The notes under the pieces are model-generated. The model saw only the letters and a list, made by a program, of their open reading frames with translations. It was not told where the DNA came from and ran no database searches. A stretch of 64,000 nucleotides of DNA from positions 4,938,835-5,002,834 of the forward strand of contig OY821744.1 of NCBI GenBank assembly GCA_963682055.1, given 5' to 3'. This document shows, piece after piece, positions 24,201 to 34,232 of the stretch. The position numbers and the translations under genes are program-made. Each line of letters opens with the position of its first letter. The first letter of the stretch is position 1. Source of the DNA: Primula veris (Eukaryota > Streptophyta > Magnoliopsida > Ericales > Primulaceae).

Positions 24201-24786
24201 AGGTTGATACAAATTTCGTTGAAATGGTTGCCTTCAGGTATGAATCCTAACCAGAATAATGGAATCAATATCAGACATATTTTTACCCGATTCTTTTATT
24301 TCACCTGCTCGTGTTGGTAAATTACAGACATGCACATCTAGTCGCTTTTGAGAAGTCGGACCTTATGTTTGTGTGCATGCTTAAACCACTCTCTAACAAA
24401 ATTATTATTGATGTGGATGAAATTGACGATGCCAAAGTGAGTATATCTATCACATTGAAACTCTTAACTTGTTTACATACGTAATTACCTACCGCTCATA
24501 GATATACTTATCTAAACTCTGATCATGTCTCCTTCTATATTTTTTGCCTCTTCTCGATAAATATATTAACCCTGTATTTATTTCTTCATCAATTCAGTGG
24601 ATGACTGTTGAGAAGGTGTTGGGACAACCATTTTACAGTGAAGATAGTATGCTAAGGAAAATTATAGAAGTGTGTATGGCAAACTATACAAGGAATCGCA
24701 GTGGATTTGTGGCACATCATATGACCTCCAAATTTGATGGGAAAATAGCATGTTTGTTTTACAATGACACTATCAATAATTCATAA
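12243..24786 (+). CDS. NUDT8: Nudix hydrolase 8-like protein, interrupted in intron 4 by a retrotransposon
   Basis: Belongs to the plant Nudix clade of NUDT2/6/7/8/10, whose studied members hydrolyse ADP-ribose or NADH; the substrate of NUDT8-type proteins is less clear. Nine exons were traced: 12243-12318, 12458-12735, 13061-13126, 13264-13401, 23741-23815, 24073-24123, 24203-24237, 24328-24436 and 24598-24786. They sum to 1017 nt and 338 aa, with all phases consistent and no stops. Exon 2 carries the clade-specific ESWDDEYDGVIIDSSSLP segment and exon 4 has EPGYVMLTFWIP. The Nudix box G-x5-E-x7-RE-V-x-EE-x-G-V is complete across exons 5-7: GYINK, then SEDIFSG, then AIREVKEETG, then V. Before the core domain the N-terminus is Ser/Lys-rich (CGSLKSLKSLKPSF) and could be a targeting peptide. 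The Sirevirus at 13419-23647 makes intron 4 more than 10.3 kb, in the sense orientation, 17 bp past the donor. The coding sequence is otherwise normal. Confidence 0.9.
13419..14679 (+). repeat. Sirevirus 5' LTR
   Basis: Begins TGTTAGGACC and ends GGAATTTCA, directly followed by AT and the primer-binding site. It contains two clusters of short motifs: GTTGCAAC/GTTACAAC copies at 13530-13650 and GTTCCAAC/TTGGAACC variants at 14567-14640. Confidence 0.95.
14682..14693 (+). other. Primer-binding site
   Basis: TGGTATCAGAGC, complementary to the 3' end of initiator methionine tRNA, 2 bp after the 5' LTR. The same PBS is typical of Copia elements, including Sireviruses. Confidence 0.9.
14739..19727 (+). 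CDS. Sirevirus Gag-Pol polyprotein
   Basis: A single 1662-residue frame that starts 59 bp after the LTR. The N-terminal ~210 residues are a UBN2/Copia-type gag domain (VWKIRMRSF, TTQFENLRMEEDENIEQF). Two CCHC knuckles follow, CRECRGFGHIQAEC near residue 308 and CNFCKKPGHSEVQC near 549. The aspartic protease is WYFDSGCSKHMTG near 614. Integrase has HHCC (HKRLGH..CGDC, from about 746) and a D-D-E core: HIDLMGP near 809, RSDHGTEF near 876, and the E of GIVERKNRT near 913. The reverse transcriptase has YVDDIVFGS near 1347. RNase H has YCDADWAG near 1508 and STAEAEYVAAG near 1549. No stop or frameshift was seen, so the element looks autonomous. Between integrase and RT there is a low-complexity Val-x-Thr stretch (residues ~1070-1090) encoded by the GTTGCAAC motif. 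Similar VAT/VTT repeats lie in late gag near residues 509 and 530. Confidence 0.95.
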   Translation: MDLMREGNAFNKPPLLEGGVNYGVWKIRMRSFIKQQNEHAWKTVMYGWEAPTTMDNEGELILLPEDRWSAEEDRKSSANSTAINLIFAGVTLSVFRYISHCETAKEAWDILQVTFEGTTKVKAFKLQQLTTQFENLRMEEDENIEQFNGRICHIAHQAGTLGEKYSDAKLVKKTLRSLPERFEIKVTAIEESTDLDNLKLEELIGNLSTHELKFFKHKRPEKGIAFQAKKSESNTCDKMSDEEQLAFFAKKVYKKFYKKKEDDTGSSKNFQKKDNQFKTESRFNNNSTGKWNSKEKDNKEYKSKEIQCRECRGFGHIQAECANTLKRNKNAYITTHSDSDSESNSDEEDGSNFVNFMGIITEKEPTYESDCEHVSTPVTTACETYSSDEEEPSDENITKQYLVLYEKYKSLSKQCLIISKLNVDLKDEVKNLTEKLKLQLAELTETKKIIKLLNVSASDKLDDMLSYSRGSKDISGLGYYGGKSTGKTTFIEAVAKAKTHDFDHKVRSSVATRVATRNKTQVYVKKVGSSVTTKVATMNKLNNFRLKLCNFCKKPGHSEVQCYLKRNRKYISQKTWLASVNKNLKWVWKVKEKAILVANNKAVINSLNAVTSNDWYFDSGCSKHMTGTASLLKNVTILTGNTVVFGGGDTGKIIGKGTLNKPGMPDIEDVFLVDGLKANLISISQLCDNEMTVKFDKERCLITNLNNDLIMTGVRSTNSCYVFEKAEKELPQSRCNQAITNNADIWHKRLGHVNYKTLDKLVKKELIRGIPKLSAKTQSVCGDCAIGKQTKSIHKSTSLIYTKRVLELLHIDLMGPMQTASIGGKKYILVVVDDFSRYSWVVFLKDKSETFELFKTLCLKLQVEKGSTSGNIARIRSDHGTEFENIRFKEFCNSLGICHEFSAPKTPQQNGIVERKNRTIQEMARVMLNSKKLANRFWAEAVNTACHIVNRVYITKGTSMTAYEIWKGRKPNVKYFQVFGCVCYILRDREHLGKFDSKSDKGIFLGYAQNSRAFRVFNQRTNCVMESYNVLFDDLKTVDEITGDNEQAETTEKEKEETQQTGSPRVVGSPVATEVTTEVGTEVGTTVETQNAAESEEEEEESSHVQSTSRPRYVRTQKNHSLDNVIGEVTSGMKTRGKRNNVVHFACYISQLEPKNIKEALEDSEWILAMQDELAQFERNEVWTLVPRPSNKNVIGTKWIFRNKSDEDGVIIRNKARLVAQGYTQIEGIDFDETFAPVARIESIRMLLSLACLYDFKLFQLDIKSAFLNGVINEEVYVCQPKGFEDPNFPEHVYLLKKALYGLKQAPRAWYDRLTKYLIEKGFNRGGVDKTLFTKKTTKDIIIAQIYVDDIVFGSTSNNRIKEFISDMKNEFEMSGGGELTYFLGLQVKQNEKGIFLCQSKYADNLVKKFGLSESKEKRTPMSTTLKLSKNDKGKNVCPSLYRSMIGSLLYLTASRPDLCLSVGVCARYQANPLEPHLLAVKRILRYVKGTPHLGLWYSKDTNHFLSGYCDADWAGNIDDRKSTSGGCFYFGNNLVSWFSKKQNCISLSTAEAEYVAAGSGCTQLIWMKQMLTDYNVKQEILTLFCDNKSAIDLAKNPVQHSRTKHIDLRHHFIRELVEEKSLILEHVSTERQLADIFTKPLDTNKFESLRSDIGVCHYQSN
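19728..20703 (+). other. Spacer between pol and the second ORF, carrying motif repeats
   Basis: No coding sequence. About 19921-20060 holds three tandem-like copies of a 60-70 bp unit, each with AAGTTCAGTTGCAACATCAG or a variant and then GTTGAAACC. The motif occurs once more at 20695-20702 and ends 1 base before the ATG of the second ORF. A pyrimidine-rich CTCTCTCTC stretch at 20615-20635 resembles a 5' leader, so a subgenomic promoter or spliced leader is possible (inference). Confidence 0.6.
20704..21996 (+). CDS. Sirevirus second ORF, env-like position, 430 aa, function unknown
   Basis: Lies on the same strand 3' of pol, where Sireviruses often carry an env-like gene. The translation has no signal peptide and no convincing membrane anchor; one moderately hydrophobic patch sits around residues 275-300 (ILLPFPCLITGVIMAQILPM). 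Residues 44-53 (KKRTKKRARK) are a strong basic cluster like a nuclear localisation signal. The C-terminal ~60 residues are acidic (ESEDDDDSD.., EDDNEEDEE). The middle (YAGxx-like: KEFYANLSNAV, VRG-like FLRGVTLDFTPKLINDYL, then NKEMAIFLYRIMSSLPIDFG) resembles the putative plant transposon protein domain found in retroelement-derived ORFs. I rate that from memory as probable. An envelope role is not supported by what is visible; a nucleic-acid- or chromatin-associated accessory protein is an alternative. Confidence 0.75.
   Translation: MSSNPSKNPNLNIDDDCTLRDFMNKSPTSPGSKAKVSETSSSQKKRTKKRARKTVEDHPTPTIFTYKSKFHETDPRFWSRTSYRRFRSFTGREIHSERRLNLVSYPHIQVHIEKLLSAVGLDRTISYPNSYYPAVIKEFYANLSNAVFVKGDPAYGRVFLRGVTLDFTPKLINDYLCCPSPTVVDNVEPDLEILALILTGKNNRFDGHSIKTSSLTLCASVLHKIARFNWNPTKQPSKVNKEMAIFLYRIMSSLPIDFGTHVFNLIKEFSADTSSSILLPFPCLITGVIMAQILPMTGSKPISTATEPISDCPSAIYISAKLLKEGHVNDISGEKGKEKEEETSTAPSAKKKGVKWYLLQKLAYNQERRAELDADDYQINKLLVDIIESEDDDDSDGVSISSEDDNEEDEEVVRQNPLRERPPQCDIPSD
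22018..22386 (+). promoter_or_regulatory. Three polypurine tracts before the 3' LTR
   Basis: AGGGGGAG occurs at 22018-22025, 22297-22304 and within AAAGGGGGAGAT at 22375-22386, the last directly abutting the LTR. Repeated PPT-like motifs upstream of the 3' LTR are a described Sirevirus trait. The final one is the functional candidate for plus-strand priming. Confidence 0.85.
22387..23647 (+). repeat. Sirevirus 3' LTR
   Basis: Identical in length, and in every segment compared, to the 5' LTR. Followed by the target duplication ATTAC at 23648-23652 and then the rest of the Nudix gene intron. Confidence 0.95.
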
Positions 24787-27700
24787 TATAGGTGTTTGTA
24801 AGTCATTCTCAAGCTAGTAATTAACTATTTTTTTATCCTTTCATTTATAAGAAGTTCATTCTGTAGGTGTTCCAGACCTGCAGGTTATGCAGATGTTCAC
24901 AAATGTATATGGGAATAACAAAATTGACTTACAGAGGGGTTCTTTTTATAGCATGTATTATGCAACAATTGTTATGAACTATAACCGTATGGTGATTGTG
25001 GCATCTTTTTCATTTAAATTACGAACTTTTAATGAATACATGAAATCGTCCGGTCGGTTAATGACAGTTTTAACCAATAACTAAAGCAGCAAACCTCATT
25101 CAACAAAGTCGAAGCCATTTAATTCCGTTATGTGAACCAACTAAAACATAAAGCTCAAAGTTGAGCTAAGCTCCTAACTTTTTTTATCCGGTGTTTGGAA
25201 TTTCAATTTTCTTGCAATCTTCATCAAAAGATTCCATTTGGAATTGCCTCCAAAATTGATTTGTTAAATCATTAATCTTCGAACAATTTCTTCCCCCAAT
25301 GGGTCTGGACTCTGGAGTCACTAGTATATCAAATGACCCATAAACCAAATAGCATTAGCTTTTCTTTAGATGTATCCGAGCATTACCAAGACGGGGTCGG
25401 TTCCAACTTTTGGGGGATAAAAGGATCATTACAAGACATAGAATTTCTCAGAAATTTATATCATTTTCGTAAAGCTTATTATGTATTAATACATTTCCAA
25501 TTTGGTTGTAGTAAATTGATATGGATCTTAGATAACAAATAACAAAATTAAACAAATGATAAAACAATACCGAACGAGACCTCAATGGGATTGTACCACG
25601 GTAACACGGACTCTATTCTGACTCGGTCTATCCGAGTTTGCATTGGATAAAGTACATTCCAATGAAGCAATATGCATCAGCATAAGGAATAATAAAGTGA
25701 ACAAAAGTTCAAAAAAAATACAGTGCTTGAGAGATTGAAAGCGCAGCCGTTTGTCTGCAATATGCCAGGGTATCAACTTTTCAGTGGCTTATACTTTAAA
25801 AATTGTCCTTATATGTGAAAGTCCCTAGTTTTGTTTAGAGTACTGGTAATGTATACACAGTGGACTTTTTCGTGAATTTCCAATGTACCAAAATAAAACA
25901 AAACAAAACAGTAGACCTTTTCTTCAACAAATTGACGCTAACATATGTCAGGTACAAAACTGACCTCCTGATTAAGTTGATTCTTCTTATTATGGGATTA
26001 AGTAAATGATGCGAGTAACAGTTTGTGCGGCTGAAAAGATCTATGGAAATTAAATATTAATCATGTTAATTAAATAAAAGGGATTAGTATACATAAAAAA
26101 TGCCACAAAGAATCCCGCTAGAACTGGTCAAAGGGTCGGAGAGGAAGTTCCAAGTGACAGGTTAACTATTGTCTTCAACTCGGTAACTCTTTGGATTTTA
26201 TTTCGGACGTTTGAGGCGGAGCTATTTTTATGCATAGAGTCTAAAAACTACACTGCTTTCCTGTAGTCTAATAAATTACTTTTTTTAAAAATAAATAAAA
26301 ATTGAGTACCTTTAATAGGGTATTAAAATTTTACTCTGTAGTAAAGTTAACTTAAAGTAACTAATAAACGCAACATTCGCTATTATCATTGTAAACAACT
26401 AAGCAAATATCAAATGGGCAGACCGCTTTTTTGAAAGGTTGTTAAGATAGTAAGCATTGCCGTACAGGCAAATCGACAGATGTGTATATTTGTTTTGGTC
26501 TAATAGAGTGTGATTTGGTCTGAACTCGGAAGATCAAACGAATGAAAGGTTCCTGTTGGAATAGTCTCACATCGTTGAAGCATTGATAAAGCCAATGATT
26601 AATATATGTCCATCTCCTTCCTTACTAATAGGCTTTTTATTGGGGAATTGATGGGCTTCTACGGTTCCAAACATGAAATAGATAGAGGTGATAGAGGAAC
26701 ATTTGCCTCTGAAAAGCTTTATATTGTGCACCATGTTACTGGGACGTCGACTAATTGCAATAATACACTTAAATAGTCTTCAGAAAAGTTATGTAGAGAT
26801 GATAGAGGTCAATATTTCGATGTTAATAAATTTCCGGTCCGTTGTGTTGGAAGGCCAACAAAATACTGTTTATGTATAAAGATTTAACTTTGGTTCTAAT
26901 ATCTGAATATAGAGAATTATTATAGGGGATTTGAGATTCGTAAATATATAAAACAACGAAAGTACTAAATAAGACACTGGAAACTGAGATAGTGCTGTCC
27001 ATTTTTTATAAAAATGACAGTTCTATTATTATACCATTGTTCGAGTTATCCGGCTGAACATGCTAGCTCTTTTAAAACGGCAAATATATACTTTTTCCTC
27101 CAATCCATTAAAATATAGATATGAAGATGTGTTTGTCACAGTTTGTATCAAAACAAGAGAAGTCCTATAAAATACATGGATGTCTTACAAAGCTCAACCT
27201 TGTATATTGTTAAGTGCGAAATCGATAAAAAGGGTAAGATGTTTGGAAAATGAGTTGCTAAACTTTAGCGGCTAAAGTTGAACTATAGCAACTCCATTCC
27301 CAAGATGTTTTTCATTTCGCTCCTTTGTTGTACAGATTACAGTAAAATAGAGAAAAGACATGTTTTCTTCTCAAGTTCAACATAGGTGGTGATTTTTTAG
27401 ATTGATCGGAAATGTTTTAGGTGCTTGATATACGAAAAATAATAGTTAAGAGTATGGAGGAAAACAACTTTCAAATAACTATTTTACTGAAAAAAATTAA
27501 AAAAACCAGCAAGTTCTCAAAATGGCAACCAAAAAGAATGTGACTATAAAAATGTAATCCTCGAACAAACCTTAAAAGTTTTCAAATTTGATCTGGGTCT
27601 ATTTCCATGGAAACAATATACTTCTGCAACAACTCGAATTGAACTATGTCCCTTCTCAAAGTCACACTATGATAGAAAAATTAGCTTTATGCAAAGAAAT

Positions 27701-28680
27701 GGACATCGGGTTGAAATTGTATCACCAAATATAGCAACTGTCTATGCATACACTGGAAGAACTAGATTCGCATGATGATGAATATGATGCGGCATGGGTT
27801 GAAAGTTTTATGTCACGCTCACGCTCGGTAGTAACATAAGTAATATAGTGTGATATACGGATGCAGTTTGACCGCTATTACACTAAGAGCCAAAGGTTGA
27901 AAGGATTGCTGTCCCACATTTCCCCCTTATGTTAACGGATTCGAAGAATTCAGTTGTACCTCATTTTAATGTATACAGCATACTTGTTCAAATTACATGT
28001 ATTTCCTTATCTTTATTTCATTAGTAGCTAATTCCTCAGATGTAGAGCAAATTTTGTTATAAAGATGAAAGAATGGTTACTATTTCTGTATTTCAACTTT
28101 TGAATGAAAATAGACCATTAAAAAGAACTTGAAAATATATTTTCTTTCACGAGTTTATGTATATTTTCACCTACAAAATCAGTTAATTTTTACTTGAATT
28201 TGACTTATTATGTTCAACACTCAACAGCTAGCGCACATGTAATTTTGAATTCTTATAAATAATTATGCTTTCTTATAGTTACATAGTTGAAAGTTTCTAT
28301 TACATTATGCAGAGTATTAAACAAAAAATACCAACTTATAAATACTCTTTATGTATTTTGATAGGAAACACAATTATTTAAAGAATAGTTTTGTGACATC
28401 CTTTGATATTTGGGTTTTAACACATTAGAGAATATGGTGATATTGAAACAACTTGAAGAACAGGGGACACTAATACAATTTAAAAAAAAACGGGGCAAAC
28501 TGTAAGTACGCTGAAAGGAATAGAAGCCAAAATGGAATCAACACGTTTTATTAGAAAATTGGGCGCAATTTTGAAACAACTAAAAGAAAAGGGGGCAAAT
28601 TGAAATAACACTGAAAGGATATGGAGCCAAAATGTAATTAAAACCTAAATAAAGTAATGTGGTAAATAACAATTTCCCGC
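24787..28680. other. Gene-poor stretch between the Nudix gene and the MND1 relic
   Basis: Contains the Nudix gene 3' UTR at its start. The scattered short open frames have no recognisable similarity. At about 26553-26670 the sequence TGTTGGAATAGTCTCACATC, followed by an AATAGGCTTTTTAT segment, looks like the LTR start of a TRIM-type element; without a second LTR or a tRNA-priming site this stays tentative. Confidence 0.45.
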
Positions 28681-29986
28681 CAAATGAAAGTTACAAATAG
28701 GGCGACTCTCTCTCTCTCTATATCTATATATCTATACATATATATATATATATGTATCTATATATATATAGATAAATATATAATAGCGGTCCAATCAACC
28801 ATTATTATCACTCGCTTCTATCAGATTTCAGCAGAGAATCGTCGTAATGGCGATTTCATCTCTTCGTACTCCTTTTATTAGCTTGATTTTTTTATTTATA
28901 TTTTGTAGTTTTTTCCACTTTGAATTTGACCTGATAATTATGATATTCAGATTATAATAATTACGATGTAGACATAGCTGAATAGTTATAAATTTGTGTG
29001 TAAAATATGTTTCCCAAATTGATTGCGGAATTATTTACAGATAATTTGGTATTTTGGTGACTGTGTTTGAGGATCTAATCCTAGAATTTATTAGAGTAAA
29101 AATAGTTTTTCCACTTGCATCTGATCTGTTTTTTGTTATAATATTTGGAGTATAATTTCTATAAAGTAAAAATGGCTAGATTGTTATGTTTTGTAAAACG
29201 ATTATGAGTTTTGGTGATAGTAATTGAGGATTTGAATTCAATAACTTGTAGAGTAAATATAGTTTTCCCACTGTGAATTTGATCTGTTTATTTAACATGA
29301 TATTTGGACATGTTGGAGTAGCATTCGGGTTAACTGGTTAATCGAGAAACTCGCAACGATACAAGGTAGAAAATTGCTAAAAACCCTTAGAATACCGATC
29401 CTTTCTTACATATGCAATAAACATAGCTAGATTGTTACGTTTTGCGTATCAACAATGTTTCTTAGGTTGTTTGCGAAGTTATTTTATATGAATTTTGGTG
29501 ACAGTGTTTGATAGTGATTTAATCAATTACATCACCTTTGTGTGTCCAGTGATCGAGGTGTAGAAGATAGGATCATGTGATCGATTCGAAGTTATGTTTT
29601 AGAAACTGTGGTTCAAGTGTTTGTAAAATTGCCTGAGTTGAGTTCGCTTAAATTATATGCGTAGAGGCTGGATTTTTTTACCGTATAAGCTGAGCCTTTT
29701 GGTTTTATGAACTAAACAGGTTAGGTAGTTCGAGTTATAAATCCATTTATTTTTTCTGGGGCCTATTTGCTTAAAACCAGCAACCAAACGACGCCTAAGC
29801 TTATAATTTATGACCATAAAAAACTTTCTCTGTCTGGGTTGTATCTATAACCATTCTATGTAATTGCACTAGTGATATATCGGGAATGGTTCTTAATCAG
29901 TTAATTGTTCTGTTAATGTTTCTTATCCTTGTTAGTTGTTAAATATTTATTGTTGAAAAAGTCTACTCGGGTATATTCTTTAGCAG
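28681..29986 (+). other. Upstream region of the MND1 relic
   Basis: Starts with a CT/AT microsatellite (about 28705-28780) and then AT-rich sequence. The family start codon directly before SKKRGLSLEEK should be here in its own exon or exon end. The only ATG followed by GT is at 29886-29888 (ATG|GTTCTT), which is a poor splice donor, so the first codon is unresolved. Confidence 0.4.
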
Positions 29987-32249
29987 TCTAAGAAAAGAGG
30001 TCTATCATTGGAAGAGAAGTATGAGAGGATGCTTCAGATATTTTACGACTCGCAGGACTTCTACCTCGTAAGTTAACATACTTTTATCCATATTGTACTC
30101 TACTCTTTTTTTTTTTCAATTTTTATATTATGGTAAAATGTATTGAATCTTACATAAAAGAACAGCTTGTAACCACTTCTAATGCAAGGCAATTACACTT
30201 CTACGAGTTCATCCGTTGATGAGCTAAGACATTGAAACTCAAGGGTGGGTGTAGATAAAGTCATAAGATGTTTTACATTAAGATTGTCAAGTTTTTAACA
30301 ACAGTGATTAGAGCTTGAAAAATGAAGCACGAGTTGATTCTTAAGAAAGTATTGCTTTATTATCTCATTTGTCTATAGTAGGGATCATCTAAATGCACTA
30401 GGTCTACAATTATCTTTACCGGGTATTTCTTGCTTCTATATTTATATAACATTATTCACGTTAACTGTCATAAATTGGACCAAACATGAGAAAGAACGTC
30501 TTTCAATGATGTGAATGTAATATACAACTAGACAAGTGCTGGAACTGCCTCTATAATGTAGTATGACCATACAACTTCTGATTTTAAGGAATGCTGGCAC
30601 GATTAAATAAGCAATGTATCATCATGCATGAATCTTGAATCATTTTACGTTATCTTACATTCATGTAATTTGTTACAAAATAAGTGATTGCACAATTTAT
30701 AAATCCTGCTTTCAACTGTTTTTCTTTTAATCAAGACCCATATGACAATGTATGTTCTGTCGGTGATATTCAGCTTAAAGAACTTGAGAAGATGGGTCCT
30801 AAAAAAGGTGTGATAAGCCAGTCTGTGAAAGATGTGATCCAAAGTCTCGTTGATGATGATCTTGTTTTGAAAGACAAGATAGGAACTTCTGTGCGTATTC
30901 TAATTGCTGAATGTCTGACTCGCACTCTTTTTTTATTTAAGTATTTCAGCTGGACAAGATGAGTTTGTATTGCTAATGTTTCTTAGGTGAACTATGCTGT
31001 TGTAATATACAATGAGTGATTGTTATAAAATGAGTGATTGCACAATTTATAAATCCTGCTTTCAACTGTTTGAATAAGGTGCCCTAAAATTTCTCACATG
31101 TTGCGCAATATGTCCGTGTATAACACTATTGGTCGCCAAAAAAAGAGACCGCTTGTGCAATTTACTGTTGCTATAGGGATCAATAATTTAGTAACTGGAA
31201 CTAGGGGAACCACCGGTCTAACTTAATCAAACTATGAGAGCCAATACTGTTGCAACTGAAACTGTGGGGACCAAATCTGATATATTTTTTTCTAATTATG
31301 GCCTTATGGGAGTATTACTGTCTTCTGAATCCTGATACAACTAAATTGCAGGTGTACTTCTGGAGTCTTCCAAGCTGTGCTGGGAACCAGGTACTTTAAT
31401 GTCCTACCATTAACGTCTATATTTCAGTTTAATCAATACGTCTATATTCAGAGGGCCTAGCAATTATAATATCAAATTATCAATTCCCACTTGTTTTTTG
31501 TTTATTAGCTTAGAAGCGTACATCGGAAACTGGAAGAAGATCTTCAAAACAGTAAAAAGAAGCTTTCTGAACTTGTTCAACAGTGCGATGACTTAAAGAA
31601 GGGTCGATACGAATCAGTAAGTAAATAAAGTTTCCACTTATTGCAATTCAAATTTTTAATTTTATACAAATACTTGGCATTCTCAATAAGATGTTCATTA
31701 CTTCTACTAGGATGAAAGACGAGTCCTTAGAAGAACTAAAGACTGTAGAACAGAAATATATAGAGATAAAGGTATGGGAAAGTATTGGTTGAACTTTGCA
31801 GATGTATGGGAAAGTATTGGTTGAACTTTGCAGATCCTTCTCTGTGTTTTTTAAATATTCTCATTATCTTGTTTATATAGGATGAGATGGGACATTACGC
31901 AGAAAATGATCCGGCTACCTTTGAAAAGATGAGTTACGACTTCTAATATGAATAACACTGCATGCAATGTCCCATGCCAATCGTAATGAATTATACATTC
32001 TCTTATTACTGAAAAAAAAATTCTGATATACAAGTTCTTTTGTTTCAGAAGAATCTATAGCAGTTGCACATTCTGCAGCAAACAGATGGACAGATATATA
32101 TCTCAAGTCTTTAGTTTTCTTGTTTTCTTGTGTGTTTTTCTGTCAAATTCCATGCTTTGAAATCCTTAGATAACATTTTCACACTGAGGTAATGGTGCAC
32201 GAACAACTTTCCCCAAGCTAAAGAGCAGCTTGAACACTTGTACGCAGAG
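29987..32249 (+). pseudogene. MND1: MND1 (meiotic nuclear division 1) pseudogene
   Basis: MND1 pairs with HOP2 to stimulate RAD51/DMC1 strand invasion in meiosis. Recognisable exons are 29987-30067 (SKKRGLSLEEKYERMLQIFY..), 30774-30890 ([20 protein letters not shown].., the winged-helix part), 31352-31390 (VYFWSLPSCAGNQ), 31509-31616 (coiled coil LRSVHRKLEEDLQNSKKKLS), 31711-31771, 31881-31929, 32049-32093 and 32170-32249 (NNFPQAKEQLEHLYAE). Lesions: exon 31711-31771 is 61 nt where about 63 is expected, and the frame breaks between DERR and SLEELKTVEQKYIEIK. The donor after 31929 reads TGAGTT, as if the G of GTGAGT were lost. The donor after 32093 reads ATATAT. A TAA at 32190-32192 replaces the conserved Gln of TLRQW. 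A last exon may linger near 32377. Several independent lesions make a pseudogene the best reading; an intact copy should exist elsewhere. Confidence 0.85.
31772..31835 (+). repeat. Exact 32-bp tandem duplication in the MND1 relic
   Basis: GTATGGGAAAGTATTGGTTG plus 12 further bases occur twice head to tail, starting at the first base of the intron after exon 31711-31771. The second copy therefore duplicates the 5' splice-site sequence. Confidence 0.9.
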
Positions 32250-34232
32250 GTATTCATCTGTTATTCTTTCCGAAATAAATACATATGTATAGCTCTCTGA
32301 CTTTAGAATTTACAAATCCATTATCGTATGCCATCAAATGGTTCATTTCATGCATGGCTATTCTTAGATTTACAAAAAGGAGCTCACAGACACTGAAGGT
32401 TTTGAAGTCCGTTTTGGGTTAATACTTTTCATAGGTAGTTAATTCACTTCCTTCCACTGGCAATGCAGTGAATTAACTATCTTTTGTAATTGTGAAATTC
32501 CTACTTATATCAGCCTTCTGTGTGGCTACTGGGTAGTAGCTCACCAATACGAGCTTTTGCCCTTTACTCGGTATATAGAATTCGGCTCTTCTCTCAGCAT
32601 ACCTGCTGAAGATATGTTACAGACTTGCAGTATACAATTATGTGACTGAGCTGTTATGAATTCTGCTTTGTCATGTATCACCAAAGCATGTTTCGGTTTT
32701 TGTTTTTATATTTGCCAAACACTGAGCATGCTGTAATCTGTTTACGTGTTTAGTAATTTCTATTGGTCTTTCCAACAATTACCTAAAGCCAATTTCTAAT
32801 GGCTCAGTGTCTTCCCTTATAGTTTAGCACATTTTTTTGCTATATCTGTAGTCTAAAACAGATAGTGTTTACGTTTTAATCAATAATTTATTTACATATC
32901 TGTAGTCATATGGTAGGATGTATAAGTTACTGCTGGTTTTGTATAAATTGCTGCTGTTTTTGTATTGTAATAATCACATTACTGTATCTTCTTACGTTTG
33001 ATCACTTTACCAAGTTCCAAGCCAACATACATTTTTCTCATTCGAGATTAAAGTCTAATAAATAAGTGTTATGTGATAATGATCACAGTACAAACGAGTC
33101 ATATGGTAGAATGTATAAATTACTGCTGGTTTCGTATAAATTGCTGCTGGTTTTTGTATTATGTTAATCACATTACTGTATCCTCATACGTGTGATTACT
33201 TTACCAAGTTCCTAACCAACATACATTTTTCTCAGGATTTCATGGTGCTGTAGTATATATATAATGTAAAATCATGTAACCAATATTATTCCACAGCTAC
33301 AAGTCATGATATTTGCTAGATAAGACAAATGAAGGATATCTCAAATATTTTTCCTACGTCTTAAATATAACTTGCCTCTGGAAAAGGCAAACCTGGGTAC
33401 ATCAGAACAGTCGTATCAGTTCCCTTATATCATCAATTTATCTTAAATATGAATAGATTGTTCTAAAATTGTACACGCATCAGTTTTATTATCAATTAAC
33501 TTAAATATACATGAACTCAATATGTTTTCTTATAATTAAAATAATAATTTATCTCTCTTATTTTTCTCTTATTGTTTGTACTTTTCACATATAAATTAAT
33601 AAAATAACAAAATTATGAGTTGTATAGTTGTGATAGAGAAATTGATAAAAAAAAACTGATAATTTAGATAAACCAAAACGTTTCCTTATAAGTTGTAAAA
33701 GTAGACTTTTTACTTTAAATATGAGAAAACGTCTAAGTTATTTAATTTGGTTATTCTAGTAAATTAATTTGGGTTGAAAAAAATTAATAGAAGTATATTA
33801 AAATATAGTAATATTTAGTTATGATAAGAAATTTGATAGGAAAGCTGAAAAATGTATAAAGTTAAACTGTTACCCTAAAAATATAAAAGTGATGCTAATT
33901 ACTTTAAATATGAGGAAAAGTATAAGAAAACTGGTACGATTGCTCGCGTGGCCAAGAAACCTAGCATACAGTAGCTAATTGCCGAGGCTTTTTAGATTTT
34001 AAAAAGCAATGGTTTCCATTCAATCAAATCACTTATTAAAAATGTCACACATGAAAACGTAACTTAAATAGAATCATATGCACAAAGATTGTGCCTTTTA
34101 CAGAAGATGTTACAGCCACATATTATACACACCGGAATCAAAGTTGAAATTCAAGTGTCTGAAATGACTGTTACAGAAAATAAAAAATCAGTAAACTGAT
34201 TTACGACCACAATAATTTCTTTTAACCTGGGC
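32250..34232. other. Intergenic between the MND1 relic and VPS32, with a diverged direct repeat
   Basis: No gene seen. About 32905-33048 is repeated at about 33097-33238 (TCATATGGTAGRATGTATAA ... CAACATACATTTTTCTCA), about 90% similar by eye. The remainder is AT-rich. Confidence 0.6.

Noticed and set aside
24887..25084. 65-codon open frame after the Nudix gene
   Set aside because: It lies in the 3' UTR zone, with no motif or partner exon.
26553..26670. Possible TRIM LTR start (TGTTGGAATAGTCTCACATC)
   Set aside because: No second LTR, priming site or target duplication was found, so it is mentioned only as a note on the intergenic stretch.
28684..28881. Open frame with a Ser/Ile/Tyr-rich start
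   Set aside because: It is generated by the CT/AT microsatellite and shows no similarity or splice support.
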